A DNA stretch of 64,000 nucleotides, taken from Ophiocordyceps camponoti-saundersi (nom. inval.). Its lineage: Eukaryota > Ascomycota > Sordariomycetes > Hypocreales > Ophiocordycipitaceae. The notes under the pieces are model-generated. The model saw nothing but the letters and a program-made list of their open reading frames with translations. It was not told the origin of the DNA and did not search any database. Shown here in pieces: positions 1-11,127 of the stretch; within the stretch, counting starts at the first letter, position 1; each line of letters begins with the position of its first letter. The stretch spans positions 310,001-374,000 of the forward strand of contig PDHQ01000008.1 of assembly GCA_003339415.1 (NCBI GenBank), given 5' to 3'. The position numbers were made by a program, and so were the translations under genes.

Positions 1-3000
1 GTTCGAGAGTTACGTGCTGAGGGGGGACTTGAACAAAGGAACTATCGCTACCGTCGCTCACAGGTCACTCGAGAACGCGCTCAAGGCCAGGGAGAATCAT
101 GTGAACAAGGACTGGGCTTCAGGCCGCACCCTGTTCGTCTACGCCATCAGAGACGGGCCCAACGTCATCGATCTTCCACAAGAACCAGGCCTGCCCGACT
201 ATTACAGTGACCGAGTGATAAACACTTCCCAGGACAACACCTGGCCAATCGATGACATAGTTTGTTGGTCTCACGTCGAAGAACCATCCGTCATGTCGAT
301 GGAGAACCGGAAGTGGGTGGCGTTCACCAAGTATGAAGACCCTGACGCCGGCAAGGTTTACTTCATCTCCCCTCAATTGCCATGGAAGGTCTTCCGTAAT
401 GGCTTACCCGCGAGGACGAGATCCGGGTCCGAACTGGATGAACAACATCAAACAGTCATAAGAGGCAGCAGGGTTTGCCTTGTAGGTCATAAGGAAGAAG
501 CTAGGGCCTTTCGATCGTACGCCAAACACAAGCCTGAGCATTGGTCGAGTCGACAGTCGCTTTACGTCTACGAGACAGACACGAGGCAAACCTTCGTCAG
601 CGTCACGCCATTCCGTGATCGAGTCTCGGAACCTGGCATGGTGCGAAGCGACAGGGCCACGATCAAAATGGGACGCGTCGCCCTCGTACCTTTCGCTCTA
701 CGTCGACATCACCCGCAAGGCAACTTCGTCACTGAACCAGAGGGTGGCCCAAGTCCACTGGAATACAATACTCGTGATGAGTGTGAGTATAACACCGACT
801 CACGACCCCATCGTACTTCCTAACCGCCATACAGGGATGGCACTCGACTTGTTGTCCTCGGCAGCTTGTGGCCCAAGCAAGACGTGCGAAAAGGCCGTCA
901 AGGAAGGTATGGAGCCGTCAATCTCGCATATGATATTCCGCTTGCTCACTTCATATTGGCACTCAACTCTTAGCTATGAGCCGAGATCCATCCGGCGCAA
1001 CCTCCACAGTCTTGAAGACGGCGTCTGAAGTCAGAAAGAGACGCGGCAGACCAAGGAAGAAGAAAGTCGACGTAAGCACGACTACCGACGACCTGCTTGC
1101 CGAGGCCATGAGGGAGAGTATGGGCACTCCACGCTTGCCGTCATTGGTCTTGGGTACTCTGACCGACTGACCGTTTCACAGCCATTGCAGCCGATCCCAA
1201 GATCGTGACGGATGAGTTACGACGACTAAGGTCAGAGGCCCAAGTCCCATGCGAGTCGATATCATGCATCTCAGCCATGGAAACGCGTACGGAAAGCACC
1301 TCTTAATTCTTCCCTTACGTCCGTCCTTCTGACTTGAACAACCAGGTACCAAAGACGATGCAATGACGCTCGGTCAAGCTTTCAGCATCTTGATGAAAGC
1401 CCACGTCGAACTACAGGAGAAGACGGAAGCAGAGACTGCCGGGGACGAATTGGCCAATTCTCAGATCGAAAACCCGGTTCAGGGGAAGCAAGACGTAACA
1501 ACCTCGGGGTCCTACCAGCAAAGTGAAGACGCCGTCGAGGAAAAGCAACCCGCGACAACTTCGACTATCGACCTGGACTCGGACGTCGACGACCCAAGTG
1601 TGATGCTAAAGGGCATCATCTTCTGGAACGACGATAGTTCGACGGACAAGTCTGACCAGAACGCAGTCGAGAAGAAGAAGAAGCAAGACGCAGTCGATTC
1701 CAACATTGGAGACGCAGTCGTTCCGCAGATTGAAGACGTAACCCGGAAGAAGCAACACGCATCGAGCTCGAGCTTCGGTAGGCTGGCCGACTCGGACCAC
1801 GACGTCCCAATCCAGGCACCAATAGACCTCTCCTGGTATCCCGAGGATAGGTTGCCGGGCAGAATGAAGGAGAATCAACCAGTAGTCGAAGGCATCGTGA
1901 CCGACTCAGGCACCCAAGCATCAAGAAATGTATGGAATTTCGAGGACAAGTTACCCGATAAGGATGACCCGGCCGGAGTCAAGAGAAAGCAGTTCCAAGC
2001 AGGCTCTAGTTCCGGTATGCTGTCCAGTTCCGACCCCGACGACTCAGCCCAGGTATCGAGCGAGCCCATGAAGAATCTCGAAGATGGATTGCCGAGTAAG
2101 GATCGTCCGGGAGCAGCCAAGGGGAAGCCGTCGAGTTCCGACGTCATCACCGAATCAAACTACTTCGTTACCTCGGACCAGCCATCGGGAGATGCCTTCT
2201 GGAACCCCATCGATAAGGTGTGGCACGAGAAGACTCCGGCCACAGTTAAGAGGAAGCACTTCTCAGAAGCCTCGAGCATTGATAGCATGACCGATGCGGG
2301 CCTCTACTCCTTGGGTCAGACATCAAGAGACGGCTTCTGGAATGCCGAACAGAGGATGTCGTACGAGGATCTCCAGGCCGCAGTGAAGAAGATGCTGCTG
2401 TTGCCCGGCCAAAGTTCCGATAGCATGCCTGACTTGACAAAGGAAACCGACCAGAGTTTCGAGGGCAGGTTGACGTGGGGGGATCCTCAAACCGGAGTAA
2501 AGGACAAACAACTATCAGCAGCCTCTAGTTATGGTAGCATGCCCGACCTAACAAAGGAACCTGGGAGGATTCCCGAGGATAGGCTCTTATACGGGGATAT
2601 CCCGGCCGCAGCGAAGCGGAAACAGCTCTCAGAAGCCTCGAGTCTTGATAGTATAACTGACCCAGGCCTCGACGACTCAAGACACGTATCAAAGAAACCT
2701 GCAAAGAGCTTCGAAGATAGGTTGATGGACGAAGAGCTCCCTGGCGATTGGGAGCTCCCCGAACATTGGGAGCTTCCTAAAGATTTGTTAGAGGCGGGAG
2801 AACAGCTGTCTGCATCCGACTGGGAACTTCTCACCAAATGGGAAAGAGACGGGGACGAGAGCCCGGACTCAGCCGGCCCTTCCTATCACACTCGGCCGAT
2901 GAATACTGGCGATAGCATCGGCAAACCGATGGACAGAGAGGCTCATGTTCCGGCCATTGAGGAATCCGACAAGGGCTCTTCCACTAATACGAAGCAACCG

Positions 3001-5103
3001 TCTCTGGACGAGAATGGTAAGGAGCTCGAAGCTGGGGAGAAGCAGATCGAAGCCTCCCTGTCGTCGGCAACTGAGGCCAACGCAGAAGCTCCGATCGAGG
3101 ACCCGCTCGTTGCCTTGGAAAGGATGATGCCGTCAGTACCGAGAGAAGAACTAGAAGAAGTAGATCATGAGACGTTGATGGTTAGACTTCACGACAGCTT
3201 GCTGGCGAAGGAGGAGAAGCGGAGAAAAGAGAGATTGGAGGCATTGGAGAGAAGCGAGCAAAAGGCTAGAGAGGAGATGAGGAATAAGAAGGTGGAAAGC
3301 GAGAAAAAGGCGAAGAAGCGAGGACGGGACAGGACGGCCGAGAAGAAGGAGGAGAAGAAGGGGGAGAAGAAGGGGGCCAAGGCCCAGAAGTTGAAGTGCT
3401 GCACGACGCAACACCTAGCCAAGAGGGACTGCGTCCCGTGCCCGGGACTGGAGACCAAAGAGCCGTTTGATTCGTCACCGGAGAAGGCTCTGACTCGATC
3501 CGAAGACAAGAAGGGGTCAACGGCTCGAAAGCTCGGCCATCTGGTGCGGATGGCAGAGATGAAAGCAGAGCGAGAATTCGGACGACTCTCACGCAAATTG
3601 AAGCTTTCGCTGGAGTTGCAGCAGCAGTCACTATCACGGATGAAGGCGGATTTCACCAGGCTTTCGCCGCGTCTCACCAACTTGGCTATGAAATGGGGCC
3701 CGATGGCCTTCTTCACCGTCATCAGTCTGCCTTCTTATATCCAAGACGTGGTGAATGCCTTCCAGCGCGATGCCTCGCCCATGGGGAAGGCCGAGGCTCT
3801 GACGTCCATCATACCCCTGGTTGGCTGCGGCACGAGCCTGGGATCTGCACTGGAGCAGAAGAGGAATTTTGACAAGGAGGCCGTGATTCACGGTCTGTGC
3901 TTCGCTGGCGATATCCTCCTCTTCACGCCGCTGATGCCGATCGGGATACTGATGCATCTCGCTTCTACCATTTCGAAGATGACGAACGCGTACGATTACG
4001 CGGCGGTGGCGGCGAAGCGTGATGAGTCGTGGGATAAGTATCAGCAGCAGTTGCTGGATCACTTCCTAGGGGAGGACAGCTCGGACGGAATCAACAGCTG
4101 GTATGAGTTGGAAAAGGCTAATATTGCGCTCACCATCTCGGAGGAGAGAGGCATGTTGGCTGTTGGTCGGGAGTTGTTGATGGAAGAGCATCATCACGGT
4201 GATAACGTGACGACCGACTTGACACTGCTGCGTAACCTGACTCTCCCTCGCAACCTCACCCTGACGCTCAACGGCAACTCGTCAATGGAGATTTCGAAGA
4301 TGTACGACGATACAGAGAAGGCGCTCTGTGCTAACCTTCGAGATCGAAGGTATCGACTCTTTCACGGACTGCCCACCAAGACATGGGTGCTAGACGTAGC
4401 CAAGAACCACACGGAAAGGTTCGTGCAAGAATACAGAGCCTCAACAGAAGAGCTATGGGCGAATTACAAAAAGACTCGATTCTTCTACGGCGCAGGCGAC
4501 GAGGCGAACCATTACAACGATTTCATGACGCGCGTCGAATCCCTCATAGACCAACTGCGCACAACGTCCGTGAGGAAAGCCAAGGCCGAAGAGCTGGTCG
4601 ACAAAGTCCGAGCACACGCAGATCAACTGCTGAGCATACCACCAGAATGCCAATGTCCAGAATACGTCGACGAGGTAGAGACGATCAGCAAGCTGGGGAA
4701 CCCGCTCAAGATGCTGAAGCAAGCCATGCTGTGCGCCTCTTCGAGCGGAAACTTGGCCGTCGTCCAGGCGCTGGCGGTGAGGCTCATCAGCGCCAACGGA
4801 AGAGACGGGGAGGGAAACACGGCGCTCATGCTGGCGGCTGCGAACGGGCACGCCAAGGTCGTCGAGGTGCTTCTCTCCATGGAAGGTTACGCCGTCTTTC
4901 ACAAGATGCCGGCGCTGCCTTTGTTCGGTGGCGATGCTCTCAGCCTCTTCGTCGACACGCTCGCCAAGTCGGCCGAGGCTAAAGCCGATCTTGTCAACCT
5001 GGCGGGGGAGTCGGCGCTGTCTCTGGCGGAGAAGAACGGCCACGAGGACGTTGTTCGGCTGTTGAAGAACAAAGGGGTCGTGAGACGGGCCGTGTCTCGG
5101 TAG
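1..5103 (+). CDS. Enterotoxin-A-like toxin with ankyrin repeats (5' partial)
   Basis: Open to the left edge, so the signal peptide and first part are missing. The exon model is 1-782, 835-906, 974-1117, 1182-1286 and 1346-5103. All four introns have good donor, branch and acceptor signals, all fall in phase 1, and together they leave one frame of about 1619 visible residues. Residues 1-200 hold two degenerate copies resembling the heat-labile enterotoxin A chain (ADP-ribosyltransferase) fold, each with an aromatic-VY strand; the usual STS-type catalytic motif is not obvious. Next come a basic AT-hook-like stretch (RGRPRKKK, about 1040-1070), a long Ser/Asp-rich part of roughly 40-residue degenerate repeats (1780-2730), a Lys/Glu-rich charged segment (3190-3400), and a hydrophobic helical region (3660-4000) like that in fungal enterotoxin homologues. 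At least two ankyrin-like repeats end the protein (4690-5090). Expanded families of such toxins are known in insect-pathogenic fungi. Activity is unproven and the catalytic site may be lost. Confidence 0.72.
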
Positions 5104-5175
5104 CCTTTGAGTTTAGTTTAGTTTTTTTGTTTTTTAGACTTGGAGTGATATCAACGTTAGAGTCATGGTTTAGTG

Positions 5176-6426
5176 TCAAGTCGTGTCTTTTTGGCGGCTT
5201 TTCTTGAGACATCTTCCTTTCCTGCCGACTTCATTACGAAGCCAGTCAAGACGAGCGACGTCTCCGTCATCGAAACGAAACGAACCATCCCAGAAGCCGC
5301 AGTCAATGTTAGGCGTCTCGCCACGATCCTTGATCTGATCCTTGGCCGCACGATCAACCGGGGGGAGTTCGGTATTGCCTTGCTGAACATCGATGATGCT
5401 GGGCCCGGGCATGTGGTGGAACATCTCCGGGTTGACGGTCCAGCAACGCAGGCCGTAATCGCGACAGCTGAGGAGGATGAGGACGTCGTAGGCTCTATGT
5501 CCGCTGGTCGTAGGCTCTTTCTTACCCAGCTGGAGGAGACGGAGGGCGCCGGCGCGGGAAAGGGCGTAGCCGAATGTGCAGAGAGGGAAGACGGAGCGAT
5601 GGAAGAGACGCGTTTGCGGGCTGACGCCGAGGTTTTTAAAGAGGGAGGCGGTGAAGGGGTGGAGATGGTCGGGAGACGACATGGATCGGTCGGAGAAGGC
5701 TGCGTGAGGCGTGGACGCGAGATCGGAGGGCTTTACGTGGCCGTCGACGAATTCGATGTCCATGCCGTGCCAGTAGTCGCCGCAATGACCGAGGTAGATC
5801 AGATCCCATCCATCGGGATGGCCGTAGGGGTATCGTCGGCCGTCGACTGTGGGAGGAGCGAGGAGACGTCGGGCTGCGGCAGAGACGAGCGGTGCTTGGG
5901 TGGTGCGGAGACGGATGTCCCAGTCGACGTCGTCTTCCAGGAACAAGGCTGTTTCGAGGCCGGAGTCGAGGAATCTGAACAAGGAAGCTCTGGTTAGGTC
6001 TCACAGTATAAGATGGGCTATAGCATATAGACGAATTGGAAAAACGCCTTACTGCTGCAGAGCGTGGAGATGGCCTAGCCAGGCAAGCAGCGATCCCCTC
6101 TGAATAGACGAGTCCTTGGGAAGGCGAAAGTTGCGCTCGTCATCCTCCGTCCAGACCGGCTGAAGGGGGATGGTGAGCGTCAACTCCGTCACGTTGGCAG
6201 CCTGGACTATAGTCTGTCGCCGAGGCGAGTCCTTTTGGGAAACGACGTATATGCGACCGAATCCCAGGGTTGAGTTGCTAGCGGAGGACGAAGATGAAGA
6301 GGCATAGAAAGAGGGACCGGCTCTTCGAATGAGATGGCTCGTGAGCATCCAGATGATGCAGCTTAGAAGAAGGAGGAAGAGGGCCTTTGTGGCTCGTAGT
6401 CGGGGGTGAGGTTTGCGAGGAAGCAT
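5176..6426 (-). CDS. GT25-family glycosyltransferase, type II membrane protein
   Basis: Two exons, 6426-6053 and 5989-5176, separated by a 63-nt intron (donor GTAAGG, CTAAC beside the acceptor) that restores frame and gives 395 aa. A short basic N-terminus is followed by one hydrophobic segment at about residues 14-34, the layout of a Golgi type II enzyme. A Ser-rich stem leads to a segment starting RIYVVSQ and to FLEDDVDWD at residues 141-149. The EDD acidic motif is the typical nucleotide-sugar/metal site of family 25 transferases (LPS-type galactosyltransferases and procollagen galactosyltransferases). Fungal members are mostly uncharacterised, so donor and acceptor sugars are unknown. The gene ends only 72 bp from the convergent toxin gene and is divergent from the GT31-like gene at 8557. 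Confidence 0.85.
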
Positions 6427-8556
6427 GGTTTTTTTTTTTGGAGGTGGGTTCTTGGCGGGGAGAGAGGAAGGGTGATGGGGAGTGGATTAGAGAGGGAGTC
6501 TGTGAGACGGAGGAGGGAGAGTAAGATGTATGTATGTATGTATGTATGTATGTATGTATGTACGGATAAGAAAGAGAGATTTGAAACGGTCAGAATAGAT
6601 TGTTGCTGGGGTCCAAACGGACCAACATGCCGAGAATAGAGGTAATGCAAGATGATGATGACGTTGCACGGCCACACAGTGAAATCCTCCCCCCCTTTAT
6701 ATTTGAATCGTACATACTATGAACAGCAAGAATTTTCTCTCCCATGTCATGTCTCTGAAGAACAGTGCTGGCAAGCCATTGAGGTAGGCATGTTGCTCAT
6801 GACTTGTTCGTATAAACCGTTCTTTTGATACGGATCCACGAGAGCCACCGTTGCAGGGCCAATGAGCGAAGAAGGGGACTCATTCCAGTATCTTGGCTTG
6901 AGCGTCAGTCACCGTGGAAGCTGGATTGTGAATATGAATATGATTATGTATTCGTACATACAGTATTCGTATGTACATCCGTACAGGCAGCTGATCGTCG
7001 CCACATGGCTGACGACGACGACGACGACGACGAGGTGTAGCCGCCCGCCACTGTTGGTTTGGGTCGATGTGATGGAAATTTCATTGCATGCGCATCTGTA
7101 CAGTGTTAATTTTTGTGCAAATCTGCAAATTAGCTGCATTTATGTATATGTATTTATCCGTTCACACCCACATGCATATTTCTCATAGGCTTCGAATAGA
7201 AAGGGATAAGCAGGTATCGAGAAGAAAAGAGTCCCTACGGAGAAGTAACTACATCTAAGCATTCAGGTAAGTCCCTTTCTATCGCCGGAGAATAGGCACC
7301 TACATAGGTATACCTGCCTTGCGAATTCCGTTTATACGGGATAGTCTGCAGCTTGACCTGGTACTCATACATACGTCCGTAGTTTGGTGGGCTTCAGATC
7401 AGACATGATGTACGGATACGGATAGGTAGGTAGGTAGGTACTATTGCCATGGGTGCATGCTTTATAACGAAGGGGGGGAAAAGACCACTTTATAAGGGAC
7501 GAGACCACATAATAAGCTGTTTTTACCTTGAAACAGCTTAAAGGTGAACAGCGTCAACCTTTTTCTTCCCCACCATGCTGTATTTTGTGTTTAGCAAGTG
7601 CAAGTGTTTCTGTTTAGATGGACGAGCGAGTTTACTGCTTCTACGGATAGTTTCTGCGAAGACTACAGCCCACCGTCTAGTACTATTGCAGAATAGCACT
7701 CCCTACTATCCGTACGTACGTAGGTACACTCGAGTTTACGAGTTCATGTTGTTGTCTTTGAGTTTGAGAAGCTAGAGCGTATTTACAAACAGATAGGTAA
7801 TCCAGGTATGTATAACCTACCTGTTCCAGATAGGTTGACAAGTCTTGGAGAAGGATGACACAGTTCATCTCTTACATCTTCATTCTTCACCACCTATATC
7901 TCTCTCACCTTCTAATGCAAATTACCCGCTGGGCTAACCAAGGAGGCGGCTGCACGAGCTTACATATACATACAATACAATAATCCTTGGGCTGCAGCAT
8001 TCTACCATCCAGTCCCAACGGACGGGGCCACCCGGCCAACGGGGCCAGCGGGTGCATCAAACCCGTAGCGTCGACGGCTCGCTGTGGATCCCCCCGTTGC
8101 TACTAGCTTTCCCCTCTTCCGCCCGCCCCTCCTTTCCCTTCTTAGCGTACTGTGCGAATAGCCATCTCCCCAATTACTATTTGCAGTACAGACGTACACA
8201 CGGTGTATTATACAGCCCATCACAAGCTCTGCACAACCAACATCCCCCACCCACACCCACCCCCCCCCCCCGAGCCCCCCCCCCCCCCCCGGTCAATCAA
8301 CTCCTTTTACGGCCATTCCATACTTTTCTTATGCACCTCTTAAAAGGCCTTACTCACTTCATTCATCTTTCCCCCTCGTACAACTACATACTAACTACGA
8401 AGCCAAAGCCAAAAGCCAAAAAGAACCAAAGGCCCCGGCCTATACCACTAATGCGGCTTCTTCCCTCCCCCTTCCTTGTACGACGACACATCCACCCCCT
8501 CGGCTCTTCCATCTCCCTGCAAAGAGATCGAAGAAAAACACCGTCGACAAGGCACG
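6427..8556. other. 2.1-kb divergent intergenic region between two glycosyltransferase genes
   Basis: No coding signal was found on either strand. The stretch holds a T-run just upstream of the GT25 start, an (ATGT)n array, an (ACG)n array at about 7011-7033, AGGTAGGTAGG tetramers near 7425-7440, and long C runs at 8259-8291 in what is probably the leader of the plus-strand gene. It must contain promoters for both neighbours; no specific operator was recognised. Confidence 0.6.
6525..6563. repeat. (ATGT)n microsatellite
   Basis: About nine uninterrupted ATGT units lie roughly 100 bp upstream of the GT25-like start codon. Read directly from the sequence. Confidence 0.95.
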
Positions 8557-10071
8557 ATGCGTCGTCGCAAGAGGCAGACTCTTCTCTACACCCTGTCTAC
8601 CATCCTCGCCCTCGTCTTCTGCTGCGCCTACATGGGAGGTCGGATACCGTATAAGCCTTATCGGTTCTCGACCGCTCGCAAAGACTGTAACTTCGACGCC
8701 TCTCACTTCGATGACATTAGAAGACGATACGGTATCGACGATCGCTTTCATTATTCGAAGCAGACCGTCCTCTTTCAACCAACCCCCGGACTCGAGCGAA
8801 AGAGCTTGACTGTCCTTCCTCAACCTTTACTCGCCTTCACCACCGCCATCGACAACAACGATGCCGTCACTCTCGACGCCACTCAAAAACGCCATCAATC
8901 CTTCGACTGTCCCGATCCTATCCGAGTCAACGTCCCCGTTTCCGGCCTGCCGTCTACCGTCGATGCCTCCGACTTTATATTCGCCGTCTCGACCACATAT
9001 GAGCGCCTGAACGAGTCGCGTTCCGAAATCGTCGGCGACTGGGAATATTGGCTTACCAACGGTCATCGCCGTAGTAATGGCGCCAAGCTGCTACTCGTCC
9101 TCTGGAAAGCCACCGACGAGCAGCTCAACGACGCTCGCACGACTCTTGCCCAAGCCGGCATCGACGCCGAAGTCGACCGCTCAGATAATCAACACATGCC
9201 CGTTCGGTATATCCATCTTGTTCCGCATCTCTATCGGCTCGCCCAGTCTCCTCCCAGGAAATGGCTGGTGCTTTGCGACGACGATACCTTCTTCCCGGCC
9301 ATGCATAGCTTGGTCGAGCGCTTCGCCTCCTTCGACCCTACTCGAGAGCACTACATCGGAACCCTCTCGGAAGATGTCGGGGCCGTCGAGCGCCACGGTT
9401 CGCAGGCATTCGGCGGGGCTGGCGTCTTCCTCTCCATGCCGACGGCCAAGCGAATCACAGAGTCCATCGCCAGCTGCTCGTCCGACGAGAAACTCAACGA
9501 AGCCATATGGCAGGGCGATAAGTTGTTGCGCAACTGTATCTACCAGAACACCAACGCTCTTCTCGCCGTCCTGCCGGATCTATGGCAGCTCGATATACGC
9601 GGCGATCCGGCCGGCTTCTACGAATGGGGCCACAAGCCACTGTCGCTTCACCACTACCGAGGCGACTGGAATAGGGCCCGCCCCGTTCAGTTTAGCAAAA
9701 TCGCCTACGTCTGCGGCGAGGACTGTATCCTTCAGCGGTTGCAGACGGTTGATAACTTTATCATCTCCGGCCACTCCATCGCCCTGTATCCGGCGGGCAT
9801 TACTTTCGATACGAACCAGGTCGAGCGAACGTTTGAGGCCATCGACGATAAAGGCTGGAATTACGATTTTGTCTTCGGCCCTCAGCGACCGTCGCTAAAG
9901 AAGAGCGGCCATAAAATCTCCTGGGAGCTGCAGGGGTCCGACGTCCTCCCCGACGGCTCCGTATTGCAGACGTACCTGAGGAAAAGGGATCAGATCCGCT
10001 GGAGCGGTGTGGGAAATAAGCCCATGGGCGAGCTCGACAGCGTCATCGAGCTGATTTGGAGGCCTGCTTAG
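8557..10071 (+). CDS. GT31/fringe-like glycosyltransferase, type II membrane protein
   Basis: Single exon of 504 aa. The ATG at 8557 is chosen because it gives a basic N-terminus (MRRRKR) directly before one hydrophobic anchor at about residues 8-25; the longer open frame upstream starts only at a TTG. The lumenal part contains LCDDDTFF with the acidic triad at residues 241-243, the DxD metal/nucleotide-sugar site of fringe-type beta-1,3-glycosyltransferases, followed by GGAG and ExGH-containing segments of the kind seen in this family. It probably decorates glycans in the secretory pathway; donor and acceptor are unknown. It is divergent from another Golgi-type transferase at 5176-6426, though nothing else suggests they work together. 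Confidence 0.85.
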   Translation: MRRRKRQTLLYTLSTILALVFCCAYMGGRIPYKPYRFSTARKDCNFDASHFDDIRRRYGIDDRFHYSKQTVLFQPTPGLERKSLTVLPQPLLAFTTAIDNNDAVTLDATQKRHQSFDCPDPIRVNVPVSGLPSTVDASDFIFAVSTTYERLNESRSEIVGDWEYWLTNGHRRSNGAKLLLVLWKATDEQLNDARTTLAQAGIDAEVDRSDNQHMPVRYIHLVPHLYRLAQSPPRKWLVLCDDDTFFPAMHSLVERFASFDPTREHYIGTLSEDVGAVERHGSQAFGGAGVFLSMPTAKRITESIASCSSDEKLNEAIWQGDKLLRNCIYQNTNALLAVLPDLWQLDIRGDPAGFYEWGHKPLSLHHYRGDWNRARPVQFSKIAYVCGEDCILQRLQTVDNFIISGHSIALYPAGITFDTNQVERTFEAIDDKGWNYDFVFGPQRPSLKKSGHKISWELQGSDVLPDGSVLQTYLRKRDQIRWSGVGNKPMGELDSVIELIWRPA

Positions 10072-11127
10072 GTCGAGTTACCTTGGATGCTTTTCAGCCA
10101 TACTTCTTCTTTTTTTTGTTGTGCATGATGCCAAGCTGGCCAGCCATGTTTCTTTTGTGCTTGAGATACAGATGCGGTTTCACACGGCTTCTTGTGCCGT
10201 TGATAGGGTCTTTTTTTTCCCTCCTTCGTTATCAATATACCATATTCAGAGAAGAGAGGATTTTTTTTGGTTCGGGTGGAATAGACGAGATCCCTGCCCT
10301 TCCATTCCTTGCCTGCGGTTGGTACGGCTCCGTATAGAATGACTCGGAGATCGGGGATCCGTGACTACCGTGATGCCCTCAATTTTTGACGGCGGAATAC
10401 GAAGGGAGAAACGAGGGCCATCAGGGTAATCAGGGAGTTGCATATGTATGTAGGACAAATTTTTCACAGGCACGAGGAATGTGAACGGGCATACTGTAGA
10501 CAACTGAAGCTTACTGGACTGGGCAGAAGGGGAAGGGGGTGGGGATCAACAGAGATGTTTATCGCATCAACTATATAGACCCTCTCAGAAGTCATGACTT
10601 GACTGAACAGGTAATCGATTCATTATGGAATATCATGACTACTAACCTGGTTGAGAAGGAAAACTCGGGAGTAGACTGGTAGAGAAAACGGCCCAGTTCC
10701 AGCAACTATGCTTCTCATCCTTTGTATCCCAGACAAAGCAAACACAACAGTAAACCGCCGCTTTCGAATTGGGATGCACTCGTTCAGCCATCTGTGATAT
10801 CGCAACGGATCAGAACACTTGTCTCATATTCGTCACATCTAGGTCTCGTAGTCTGCAAGCCCATCTTGAAAAGGGATCATGAGAGACCTGAATGGATCGT
10901 AGTCGTCTTAAGAGGGCCATAGTAGACTGCGACATGACGGCATAGATGGGTCTAAATATAGACTGGAGCGGATGAATGTTCCGTCTCCTATCTCGTTGAA
11001 CAGATACTGTTTGAGGTGTAACCGCCTAAGTTTGCTGGCTTCTACTATAGGCCTGACCATGCTCTTTCGCAACTACCTACTTCATAACAAGGTCTTCAAC
11101 CTAAAGCGATCTTCTCCTCAGATTATC
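10072..11127. other. Intergenic region without recognised genes
   Basis: The 3' flank of the GT31-like gene has several T runs. The rest has only short open frames without family signal. An in-frame ATG at 10972 could extend the next gene, but the segment it would add has no recognisable motif. Confidence 0.5.

Noticed and set aside
5173..5997. 274-codon plus-strand frame
   Set aside because: Exact antisense of the GT25-like second exon, whose motifs and splice are clear.
8052..8654. 200-codon Pro-rich frame upstream of the GT31-like gene
   Set aside because: Made of C-run leader sequence and the wrong frame of the first exon.
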